Origin: JAGLWP01 sp964444095
Lineage (GTDB): Archaea > Nanobdellota > Nanobdellia > Pacearchaeales > GW2011-AR1
Assembly (NCBI GenBank): GCA_964444095.1
Contig: CAYUEW010000003.1
Span: forward strand, 1-36,257
Direction of reading: 5' to 3'
DNA length: 36,257 nucleotides
The position numbers were made by a program, and so were the translations under genes. How positions within the stretch are numbered: the first letter of the stretch is position 1; every line of letters starts with the position of its first letter. Below the pieces are notes generated by a model. That model ran no database searches. It saw only the letters and a list, made by a program, of their open reading frames with translations, and was not told where the DNA came from. Positions 23,754-30,815 of this stretch are shown here, in pieces.

Positions 23754-24428
23754 ATGGAAAAGTTATCTAACAATTTTAAGAAATCTTTCTTATTATATTT
23801 TACAAGAGAATTAATTCTTCATTCTTCTACAGGAGAAGTTCTTCATTTACAAAATTTAATGAAAGGGCAAATCAAAGAAGGAAAAGAAGAATTTATTCGC
23901 TCAATAAAAAAGAAAATTCCTGAAAAAAAAGAAGAGTTAAAAAAAGAGGATTTAGATTTTTACAAGGTTTTCAAAAAAATGCAACCTAAACAAACACCTA
24001 TACCTCAACGAAGAGTTCTAATTATCCCAGAACCAAAGTTACCCCCCCATTTGCAATATTTAAAACCTGTTGCAAGAGAAGTAAATATTGATTTAGAAAG
24101 ATTAAATCCATTGATTAAGGATCCCGCTGTAAAAGTGATAGAATGCAACGGTCCTGATGAACATATTTTTGTAAGAGGAACTATGGGCGCCAAGCCAACA
24201 AAGACTGTTTTAAGTAAAGAAGAAATAGATAAAATAATAAAAAAGTTTTCAGAACTTTCTAGAATCCCTATGAACGAAGGAGTTTATCGGGTAGTAGTCG
24301 GAAGATTAATTTTATCTGCAATTATTTCAGATGTAGTCGGTTCAAAATTTATGATTAAAAAAATGTTTTATTCTCCTCATTTCCAAGGTCAAACTTATCC
24401 CCAATCAAGAAAAAGGCAATTCAGATAA
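23754..24428 (+). CDS. Orphan N-terminal domain of type II/IV secretion (FlaI/PilB/VirB11-like) ATPase
   Basis: 224 residues. The second half (about 110-215) follows the N-terminal domain of archaellum/pilus secretion ATPases: LERLNPLIKDPAVKVIECNG, DEHIFVRGTMGAKPTKTVL, LSKEEIDKIIKKFSELS, and MIKKMFYSP where these domains end before the RecA-like ATPase. Walker A, Asp box and Walker B are absent, because the gene stops where the ATPase domain should begin. The N-terminal 90 residues are helical and Lys/Glu-rich. It is probably a regulatory or assembly partner of a full ATPase encoded elsewhere. The 3' end overlaps the convergent gene by 8 nt. A pilin-like gene lies 1.3 kb away. Confidence 0.6.
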   Translation: MEKLSNNFKKSFLLYFTRELILHSSTGEVLHLQNLMKGQIKEGKEEFIRSIKKKIPEKKEELKKEDLDFYKVFKKMQPKQTPIPQRRVLIIPEPKLPPHLQYLKPVAREVNIDLERLNPLIKDPAVKVIECNGPDEHIFVRGTMGAKPTKTVLSKEEIDKIIKKFSELSRIPMNEGVYRVVVGRLILSAIISDVVGSKFMIKKMFYSPHFQGQTYPQSRKRQFR

Positions 24429-25614
24429 GATAATTATTTTCAAAACCTTCAAGCTCTTGTGCTTGAGTTTCTTCTTCTAAAATTTGTTTAATCAAATCTC
24501 TAAGCCAATTTATCCTATCTAACTCCATCTGCGTTTCTAATTCTTCTTTCGTCAATTCAGAATCATAAGAATTTTCTATCCACATTACTCCATATTCATA
24601 ACGAACAATAATTCGTTCATTAAACAAATTTACTTCACTTTGAATCTTCTCATCATCAAACTCAACAATCAAAATTTGTTTTTCCTCTTCACTCAAAGAC
24701 GAAACATCTTTAATAAAATTAATTTCTTCTATTAAACTAACTCCTTCAGAAACTTCTTCCTCAACAACTTCTATAACTTCTTCTTGTTGCAAATTTCCAA
24801 GACTAATTATTTCTTTATTTTCATAAACAAGAGTCACTTTTATTTCTCCTTCAACTACCAGATGCAATTCAGACAAATCAATGGATAAAATCTTTTCTTC
24901 GTCTCCCAAATATTCTTCTCCAAATCCTTTCTTTATTTCAGAATAATTTGTGGTTATAATAATTTCTTTCCCTTCAATATTCATTCCAACGTTTTGTGAA
25001 GAAGAAATAATTTCCGCAGTTTGATTTGGTTCTAAGACATAAACAAAAGGAGTTTCTACAGAAACTTCACCAAAAAGAATCTGTTTATCATTTGGTTCTT
25101 CTAAAACAGAATAAATTCTCAGACTAAAGTTAACTATTGGATAAATTTCCGTTTCCCCAATAAGCCCATAACCTTCTCCCACACCTACAAGAGTTTTATC
25201 TTGGATATAAAATTCTCCTTCGATTGATTCTTCTTCTATCAAATCTTTTAATCCATACTCTGTGTAATTTCCTTTTGAAGTTTCAAAAGAAACTTTAGAA
25301 TCTGCTGGGAGAAATTCTCCTTGAGTTAAAGAAAAATCTAAGCTTCCTTCAAGTTCCCTTAATGTTAAAAGTTCCGGATTATCTCCTCTTAATTCTGCCA
25401 CAACATTTCCTGTAAAAGTTGTTTTATTAGACAACATCCCATAACTCGCTGCCAAAATTAAAACCACCCCAAGAAAAATGAAAATAAATTTCTTATACTC
25501 AATTTTTTTCCCTGTCCCTTGATATTCAGAAACCACTTTCCCATTTACCCTACGGCTATGATAAATATACGGCCCATAAAGTTTCCCATTCCTCTTAATA
25601 TATTTCTTGTACAT
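24421..25614 (-). CDS. Single-pass membrane protein with YGPY-type basic N-terminus and large ectodomain
   Basis: 397 residues. The N-terminal 37 residues (YKKYIKRNGKLYGPYIYHSR, then RVNGKVVSEYQGTGKK) look like a small basic beta hairpin, similar to the strand-rich N-termini of some recombinases and nucleic-acid binders. A membrane helix follows (FIFIFLGVVLILAASYGML, about 43-61), then FTGNVV and an acidic beta-rich ectodomain with a helical, Glu-rich end. The topology is basic domain inside and the rest outside. A TATA box at 25636-25645 lies 26 bp before the ATG. The gene is monocistronic. Its function is unknown. Confidence 0.7.
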   Translation of the reverse strand: MYKKYIKRNGKLYGPYIYHSRRVNGKVVSEYQGTGKKIEYKKFIFIFLGVVLILAASYGMLSNKTTFTGNVVAELRGDNPELLTLRELEGSLDFSLTQGEFLPADSKVSFETSKGNYTEYGLKDLIEEESIEGEFYIQDKTLVGVGEGYGLIGETEIYPIVNFSLRIYSVLEEPNDKQILFGEVSVETPFVYVLEPNQTAEIISSSQNVGMNIEGKEIIITTNYSEIKKGFGEEYLGDEEKILSIDLSELHLVVEGEIKVTLVYENKEIISLGNLQQEEVIEVVEEEVSEGVSLIEEINFIKDVSSLSEEEKQILIVEFDDEKIQSEVNLFNERIIVRYEYGVMWIENSYDSELTKEELETQMELDRINWLRDLIKQILEEETQAQELEGFENNYLI

Positions 25615-25635
25615 CTTATATTAAAAATAAAAAGA

Positions 25636-25645
25636 TATATTTAAA
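25636..25645 (-). promoter_or_regulatory. TATA box of the YGPY membrane protein gene
   Basis: TTTAAATATA on the minus strand is centred 26 bp before the ATG at 25614, preceded by CC as in the archaeal BRE. Confidence 0.5.
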
Positions 25646-25654
25646 GGTTTTTGA

Positions 25655-26680
25655 TTAAGATGTGTGTGCATCTGTGCATTCTTGCCAATCTTCCCAAATT
25701 TGATATGGTTCTCCTGCAGAAATACTCAATGGTTCAGATAATTGTAATTCAACAATAGCAGAATAATCATATGCAAGAGTATAACTGTATCCCACAATTA
25801 AATGGCAAGAGGTAGTATCTGTATTTGGGAAAAAAACTGCCATGCTGTAATATTCGCCATCTATTTGGGGTAGAGAATCATCATCAAAATAAATTCCGCT
25901 TCCAATGGGCCAAGTATTATCAAGGTATCCAGAATCAATAAATGTTATTTCTGTACAAGTTCCTTCAACACAACTTTCTCCTTCTCCACAACTACAATCT
26001 ACTTCACAAGTTCCACAAGTTTCATCTCCATTACATTCTCCATCACCACAGTATTCTCCTTCACAAGCACTGCAATCTGCTTCACAAGTTTCACATGTTT
26101 CTTCAATAGCATCACAAATATCGTCTCCACAAGTTGCTCCTGAACAAATCCCACAATCTATTTCACAGGTACTACAAGTTTCATCTCCATTACATTCTCC
26201 ATCACCACAGTATTCTCCTTCACTGCCACTAATTCCAGAACCAATATTAGCAGAGGTTGTTGAACATAATTGCTCTTTTCCAGAATCATCTTCAAAATAA
26301 ACAGTAACTTCTAATTTAGAAGGGTTTGACAAGGTACTATCAATTGTTATTGTTTTTCCAGCTAATGCTTCTATGTTTCCTTGTTCATTAATAATTCCTG
26401 AATTTGAAATACCTTCAAGAAAAACTAATTTTATCCCGGCTATACTCTCTGAATTAGTTCCTGTCCGTTCAAATGTGACAACGCAAGCAGCAGGGTTATC
26501 ACAATTCACAGAGGTTGCTCGCACATCTGTATTCAAACATGCTGCACTTAATTCTATTCCTTCTGTTCCTTGTCTAACCACATTTCGGATAACTCCCCAC
26601 ACAATTCCAATAGCTACTAAAACTAAAAGAACGATTAATAATGTTGTAATTATAGCTGACAAACCTCTTTTATCATGCAT
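25655..26680 (-). CDS. Archaeal type IV pilin-like protein with Cys-rich repeats
   Basis: 341 residues. The N-terminus MHDKRGLSAIITTLLIVLLV is a class III (prepilin) signal: the basic KRG precedes a hydrophobic helix, and prepilin peptidase would cut after Gly6. A beta-rich head domain is followed by three Cys-rich units of about 26 residues: EYCGDGECNGDETCSTCEID, ATCGDDICDAIEETCETCEA and EYCGDGECNGDETCGTCEVD. A C-terminal beta domain with two Cys (about 245-341) completes it. It is probably assembled in a pilus or held at the surface. The promoter has ATTTATAAAT 26 bp upstream. A pilus-ATPase-type N-domain gene lies just beyond the neighbouring gene. Confidence 0.75.
   Translation of the reverse strand: MHDKRGLSAIITTLLIVLLVLVAIGIVWGVIRNVVRQGTEGIELSAACLNTDVRATSVNCDNPAACVVTFERTGTNSESIAGIKLVFLEGISNSGIINEQGNIEALAGKTITIDSTLSNPSKLEVTVYFEDDSGKEQLCSTTSANIGSGISGSEGEYCGDGECNGDETCSTCEIDCGICSGATCGDDICDAIEETCETCEADCSACEGEYCGDGECNGDETCGTCEVDCSCGEGESCVEGTCTEITFIDSGYLDNTWPIGSGIYFDDDSLPQIDGEYYSMAVFFPNTDTTSCHLIVGYSYTLAYDYSAIVELQLSEPLSISAGEPYQIWEDWQECTDAHTS
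26015..26064 (-). repeat. Exact 50-bp repeat, copy 1, in the pilin-like gene
   Basis: Identical to 26174-26223 over 50 bp, offset 159 bp (53 codons). It encodes the CGDGECNGDETC unit. The DNA identity points to recent duplication or conversion. Confidence 0.9.
26174..26223 (-). repeat. Exact 50-bp repeat, copy 2, in the pilin-like gene
   Basis: Second copy of 26015-26064. The unit between the two has diverged (CGDDICDAIEETC). Confidence 0.9.
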
Positions 26681-26700
26681 ATTTCAAATAAGAAAATGTC

Positions 26701-26710
26701 ATTTATAAAT
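26701..26710 (-). promoter_or_regulatory. TATA box of the pilin-like gene
   Basis: ATTTATAAAT is centred 25-26 bp before the ATG at 26680. Confidence 0.55.
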
Positions 26711-26733
26711 TTAACAATTAATTATCCTGTTGG

Positions 26734-26982
26734 TTATTGTAAACAATCTACCCAGACCATATTCATTGTTGTATCGCCCACAGTTAATGGAACTACTTGG
26801 CATGTCTGTGCTTGTTCCATTATTGATGCAACAGCATAGGTAACTCCTTCCCCTTGCAATTTTACCGCATATCCAGTAAAAGAGGGCTTAATCACAAACA
26901 TGTATAAGATCAAGCCAAGCAAAACAGCAATCACTGCAATTAAACTCAACACCAACACTCTTGTTTTTTTATCTTGTTTCAT
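26734..26982 (-). CDS. Small single-pass secreted or membrane-anchored protein
   Basis: 82 residues. A basic start (MKQDKKTRVL) and one membrane helix (VLSLIAVIAVLLGLILYMFV, about 11-30) are followed by SFTGYAVKLQG and a short polar domain containing two Cys (TCQVVP and VDCLQ at the very C-terminus), perhaps a disulfide. The FTG motif after the helix recurs in the neighbouring 397-residue protein. It has its own TATA box (27001-27010). No function can be assigned. Confidence 0.65.
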   Translation of the reverse strand: MKQDKKTRVLVLSLIAVIAVLLGLILYMFVIKPSFTGYAVKLQGEGVTYAVASIMEQAQTCQVVPLTVGDTTMNMVWVDCLQ

Positions 26983-27000
26983 GCTTTATCAAATTTTCTT

Positions 27001-27010
27001 TTATTTAAAA
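27001..27010 (-). promoter_or_regulatory. TATA box of the 82-aa gene
   Basis: TTTTAAATAA on the minus strand is centred about 24 bp before the ATG at 26982. Confidence 0.45.
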
Positions 27011-27018
27011 AGATTTGG

Positions 27019-27765
27019 TTAATTCGTAGTAGTAATCTCCAATATAGTTATTACATCTTTCCAAACCAAACCTTGCTTTGCATTCGCATAAACAGAAATC
27101 ACATCGCCTGGTTCAAAATTCACAACGTCATTTGATTGAATATCATAATCCTTTTGCACACCCAATGCCCCATTCAATGCATTCTCAAATCCAACTTGTT
27201 CCCCATTCTTATAAATAATTATTTCAATTTGTCCTTCTCCTTCTTCAATTACTTCTAAACTTGTTGACAAACCAGTGATGCTTCCTTTCCTCATCATTAC
27301 ATATCCTTGTTCTAAGCTACCTTCAACACCCGTCGCTGTTTCTAAAAATCTTGCAGAATCCATTGCGCCATCAAATCCAAAATTCAAAAATTGCCTTTTA
27401 TCATGCGCGATAATCAAATCTCCTTGTGCTTTTAATTCTTCAACAGAATAAGTAATCACAAAAACTTTTTGCGTTTCTCCTCCTTCCTCATAATCAACTT
27501 CATATATCGCTAAATTCGTATCATCCACATTCTCAATATTCACTTCTTTAGGCAAATTTTCAAAATCTACTTTGTTAATCTCGTTTATGCTCTCTCCTTC
27601 AATTCCTTTTTTTTCTGCAAAACCCTCAATATAATTTTGTACTTCCAAAGAAATTTCTTCCCCTATTGGAGAATTAATCAATTCAGAATCAGCAGCAGCT
27701 ACAAAAATTCCAACTCCTAACAGAACAATCATACACAATCCCAACACACCAAATTTTTTACTCAT
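27019..27765 (-). CDS. Secreted beta-rich protein
   Basis: 248 residues with a signal peptide (FGVLGLCMIVLLGVGIFVAA). The mature part is acidic. The C-terminal half (about 150-248) has a strand pattern reminiscent of jelly-roll head domains: EIIIYKNGEQVGFENAL, then DVVNFEPGDVISVYANAKQG and a final ITILEI strand. No Cys after the signal peptide. The start is set by AAGGAGAG immediately before the ATG, one of few strong ribosome-binding sites here. It shares a palindromic TATA box with the divergent DUF357 gene. The precise function is unknown. Confidence 0.7.
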   Translation of the reverse strand: MSKKFGVLGLCMIVLLGVGIFVAAADSELINSPIGEEISLEVQNYIEGFAEKKGIEGESINEINKVDFENLPKEVNIENVDDTNLAIYEVDYEEGGETQKVFVITYSVEELKAQGDLIIAHDKRQFLNFGFDGAMDSARFLETATGVEGSLEQGYVMMRKGSITGLSTSLEVIEEGEGQIEIIIYKNGEQVGFENALNGALGVQKDYDIQSNDVVNFEPGDVISVYANAKQGLVWKDVITILEITTTN

Positions 27766-27790
27766 CTCTCCTTAAAAATAGAAACGATTA

Positions 27791-27800
27791 TATTTAAATA
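27791..27800. promoter_or_regulatory. Shared bidirectional TATA box (secreted protein / DUF357)
   Basis: TATTTAAATA is an exact palindrome between two divergent ATGs, 30 bp from 27765 and 26 bp from 27822. It can be read as a TATA box in both directions. Confidence 0.5.
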
Positions 27801-27821
27801 TTCCTATGAATTCAAATAAGA

Positions 27822-28100
27822 ATGGACAAAATAACCTCGGAAAAAATACAAAAATGCAAAAAAATAACTACTAAAGCTTTAGCCATTGCAAAAAAATCTG
27901 TTATCAAAGGAAAAGAAAATTATGCACAAGAAATTTTTGACATGGTTGAAAACTATTTATCGGATGCGATTCATTTTGAAAGTAAGGGAGATTTTGTAAA
28001 TGCTTTTGCTGCACTAAATTATGCTCACGGATGGATTGATTCAGGAGTTAGATTGGATGTCTTCGATGTGAAAGACGACAAGTTATTCACAATAAAGTAA
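27822..28100 (+). CDS. DUF357 family protein
   Basis: 92 residues, all-alpha. The sequence YLSDAIHFESKGDFVNAFAA followed by LNYAHGWIDSGVRL is the conserved core of the archaeal DUF357 family, small helical-hairpin proteins of unknown role that resemble HEPN-like helical bundles. The size is normal for the family. It uses the palindromic TATA box 26 bp upstream. The UMP kinase gene follows on the same strand after 31 bp but has its own TATA box. Confidence 0.88.
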   Translation: MDKITSEKIQKCKKITTKALAIAKKSVIKGKENYAQEIFDMVENYLSDAIHFESKGDFVNAFAALNYAHGWIDSGVRLDVFDVKDDKLFTIK

Positions 28101-28110
28101 GATATAAAAA
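28101..28110 (+). promoter_or_regulatory. TATA box of pyrH
   Basis: GATATAAAAA is centred 26 bp before the ATG at 28132 and directly follows the DUF357 stop. Confidence 0.5.
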
Positions 28111-28131
28111 CACATTTCCCTTTTCCCAATT

Positions 28132-28824
28132 ATGAAAAAGAGGTTAATTGTTTTGAGTTTAGGGGGCAGCCTTATAATCCCTGACAAAATAAATATTGTT
28201 TATTTGAAACAATTAAAAAAGATAATTCTAAAACACACTAACAAATACAAGTTCATTATCGTTTGTGGGGGAGGGGGAATTGCGCGACAATATATTTCTG
28301 CGTTAAAAGAAATAAAAATAAATGAAAAATTACAATCTTTCGCTGGAATCAGTTCAACGAGAATGAATGCTCGTTTCATGAGTTATTTCTTTGGTATCAA
28401 CCCAGAATATGGAATTCCCCATACAATGAACATCTTAAAAAAATACATACGAAAAAAAGACGTAATTTTTTGTGGAGCCTTAGAATATAAACCTCATCAA
28501 ACCTCAGATTCCACTGCTACGAGAATTGCAACCAGTTTCAAAACCATTTTCATAAATTTAACAAACGTTCCAGGACTATACGATAAAAATCCGATTACGC
28601 ATAAAAACGCAAAATTTATTCCGAAAGTAACATGGAAAGAATTTCTTAAAATAGCGAACAAAACAAAATTTCAACCAGGACAACATTTCGTACTTGACCA
28701 AACTGCAGCAAGAATTATTATGAAACATAAAATCCCCACATATATTTTAGGGGAAAATTTAAACCAATTGGATAATTTTCTTAAAAATCAAAAATTTAAG
28801 GGTACTACAATTCAGGGAGTTTAA
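28132..28824 (+). CDS. pyrH: Uridylate (UMP) kinase, archaeal type
   Basis: 230 residues of the amino-acid kinase fold. It phosphorylates UMP to UDP in pyrimidine synthesis. VLSLGGSLI (about 7-15) binds phosphate, IVCGGGGIARQYI (about 43-55) is the second Gly-rich loop, GALEYKPHQTSDSTATRIA (about 118-136) forms the UMP site, and TNVPGLYDKNP and FVLDQTAARI are typical of the archaeal enzyme. The length fits. The stop overlaps the start of the RNase P p30 gene (TAATG), so the two genes are translated together. Confidence 0.92.
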   Translation: MKKRLIVLSLGGSLIIPDKINIVYLKQLKKIILKHTNKYKFIIVCGGGGIARQYISALKEIKINEKLQSFAGISSTRMNARFMSYFFGINPEYGIPHTMNILKKYIRKKDVIFCGALEYKPHQTSDSTATRIATSFKTIFINLTNVPGLYDKNPITHKNAKFIPKVTWKEFLKIANKTKFQPGQHFVLDQTAARIIMKHKIPTYILGENLNQLDNFLKNQKFKGTTIQGV

Positions 28825-29267
28825 TGAAAAATCAAATATTAATACAAGAAACTAACTTTGATTCTGCAAGAAAAAAGATTAGAGAAAATAAGGATAAATT
28901 AATAATTTTTTCAGGAAATGATGAATTAAATAGAAAAATTTTAGAAAAAGAAAAAATTGATATCTTGCTTTTGAATCAGTCACAAAGAAAAGATAAACAA
29001 AAACAAAGGGATTCTGGATTTAATCAAGTTCTTGCAAAATTGGCGAAAAAGAGTGACATCACAATTGGAATAAATTTGGATGAGATAATCAATGCGAAAT
29101 TTAAGGAAAAAGCAGAGATTATTGCGAGAATAAAACAAAACGTTTCTCTTTGTAAAAAAAATAAACTAAAAATGAAATTCATAACTCAAAATGAAAAGGA
29201 TACTTATGATTTGCGAGCGTTGGGTTTGGTTCTAGGTATGCCAACAACCATCACAAAAAATCTTTAA
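28824..29267 (+). CDS. rnp3: RNase P protein component 3 (Rpp30), compact
   Basis: 147 residues, shorter than the roughly 200 or more of most archaeal Rpp30. The diagnostic block is RKDKQKQRDSGFNQVLAKLA (about 55-74), followed by ITIGINLDEII and LKMKFITQNEKDTYDLRALG, the later strands and helices of the TIM-like barrel. It is a protein subunit of RNase P, which trims the 5' leaders of tRNAs. It is coupled to pyrH by TAATG. Its presence argues against the RNase P loss seen in Nanoarchaeum, although other subunits are not visible in this window. Confidence 0.8.
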   Translation: MKNQILIQETNFDSARKKIRENKDKLIIFSGNDELNRKILEKEKIDILLLNQSQRKDKQKQRDSGFNQVLAKLAKKSDITIGINLDEIINAKFKEKAEIIARIKQNVSLCKKNKLKMKFITQNEKDTYDLRALGLVLGMPTTITKNL

Positions 29268-29272
29268 GAAAC

Positions 29273-29282
29273 ATTTTTTAAT
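29273..29282 (+). promoter_or_regulatory. TATA box of pheS
   Basis: TTTTTTTAAT-type T/A box centred 26 bp before the pheS ATG; the match is weaker than others in the window. Confidence 0.4.
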
Positions 29283-29303
29283 CCTCTTTCGTTAAAATTT
29301 AGA

Positions 29304-30815
29304 ATGGATATTAAGAAAATAGTTGAATCTTTAAGTCCAAATGAAAGGAAAATTTTACCTTATTTAGATGATAATCTTAATCAAATATGCGAGAAATCAA
29401 ATCTTGATACAGTTTCTGTAATGAGGGCATTAGAATATCTAAAAAACAAAGAGATAATCAACCTAACATACACTACAAAAAAAATTATTGAAACAGGGGT
29501 TAATGGTTCTCTCTATAAAAGAAAAGGTTTACCTGAAAGAAGGCTCTTAGATTTGCTTGATGAAAAAAGAATTCTTAAATTACAAGAAGCACAAAAACAA
29601 AGCAAACTTTCTGATGATGAATTCAAGGCGTCTTTAGGTGCGTTAAAACACAAAGCGTTAGTTGAAGTAAAAAATGGGAATCTTATTTTTGAGGGAAACA
29701 AAGCAGAAATTTCCAAGAAAAGTCTTGAAGAATCTTTTTTAGAATCATTGCCTCTAGAACAGAATTCATTAGACCCAGAACAACTTCACGCATTAAAAAT
29801 ACTAGAAAAAAGGAAAGGGATAATTCAAATAAGAGAAATTAAAAAAGCTACAATAAAATTAACAGAGATAGGAAAAAAGGTTTCAGAATCTAAAGACAAA
29901 ACAGAAGAATCAATTGAACAAATTACCACTGCGATTTTAGCAAAAGATTCTTTATGGAAAGGAAAAAAATTCAGGAGATACGATGTTTCTTCTCCTGTTC
30001 CAAAAATAAGTGGAGGAAAACGCCACTTTGTAAATCAAGCAGCAGATTATGCTAGAAAAATTTGGACTGAAATGGGTTTCAAAGAAATGAGCGGAGACAT
30101 GGTAATCAGTTCTTTTTGGAATTTTGATTCTCTCTTCACAGCTCAAGATCACCCAGTAAGAGAAATGCAAGATACTTTTTTCCTAAGTGAAAAAACTTCT
30201 CTACCAGATAAAAAAATTGTTAAAGGAATAAAGAGAAGCCACGAGCAAGGAACCAAAGGGAGCAAGGGTTGGCAATATTCTTGGAATGAAGAAGAAGCGA
30301 AAAAACTTGTCTTAAGAACACACACAACTAGTCTTTCAAGTCAAACACTCACTAAAATAAAACAAAAAGATATCCCCGCAAAATTTTTCGCATTAGGAAA
30401 ATGTTTTAGAAATGAAACAGTAGATTGGAGCCATGGTTTTGAATTCAATCAAACAGAAGGAATAGTTATAGACCCAAATGCAAATTTCAGGCATTTGCTT
30501 GGATACCTTAAACAATTCTTTAACAAAATGGGATTTGACAAAATAAGATTTAGACCAGCTTATTTTCCATACACAGAACCAAGTGTAGAGATTGATGTTT
30601 GGCATCCTGAAAAAAGAATCTGGCTTGAACTTGGGGGAGCAGGAATATTCAGACCAGAAGTGACAATTCCTTTGTTAGGAAAACACATTCCAGTACTCGC
30701 ATGGGGACCTGGCTTTGATAGAGCAATTATGGATTATTACGAAATAAAGGATTTACGTGAAGTTTACAAAAATGATTTAACTAAATTAAGAAAGATGAAA
30801 TTCTGGATAAAATAA
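29304..30815 (+). CDS. pheS: Phenylalanyl-tRNA synthetase alpha subunit
   Basis: 503 residues, archaeal/eukaryotic-type alpha chain. The N-terminal 180 residues hold winged-helix-like repeats (NERKILPYLDDNLNQICEKS; SVMRALEYLKNKEI). The class II catalytic core follows: HFVNQAADYARKIWTEMGF, SLFTAQDHPVREMQDTFF, motif 2 at FALGKCFRNETVDWSHGFEF (about 363-382), and motif 3 at GGAGIFRPEVTIPLLG with GPGFDRAIMDYY. The stop is followed directly by the ATG of the beta subunit, so the two are made together as the heterotetramer requires. A weak TATA box lies 26 bp upstream. Confidence 0.97.
   Translation: MDIKKIVESLSPNERKILPYLDDNLNQICEKSNLDTVSVMRALEYLKNKEIINLTYTTKKIIETGVNGSLYKRKGLPERRLLDLLDEKRILKLQEAQKQSKLSDDEFKASLGALKHKALVEVKNGNLIFEGNKAEISKKSLEESFLESLPLEQNSLDPEQLHALKILEKRKGIIQIREIKKATIKLTEIGKKVSESKDKTEESIEQITTAILAKDSLWKGKKFRRYDVSSPVPKISGGKRHFVNQAADYARKIWTEMGFKEMSGDMVISSFWNFDSLFTAQDHPVREMQDTFFLSEKTSLPDKKIVKGIKRSHEQGTKGSKGWQYSWNEEEAKKLVLRTHTTSLSSQTLTKIKQKDIPAKFFALGKCFRNETVDWSHGFEFNQTEGIVIDPNANFRHLLGYLKQFFNKMGFDKIRFRPAYFPYTEPSVEIDVWHPEKRIWLELGGAGIFRPEVTIPLLGKHIPVLAWGPGFDRAIMDYYEIKDLREVYKNDLTKLRKMKFWIK

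Noticed and set aside
25905..26300. 131-codon plus-strand frame rich in Ser/Pro/Gln
   Set aside because: It mirrors the CGDGECNGDETC repeats of the minus-strand pilin-like gene, which has a proper N-terminal signal and promoter.
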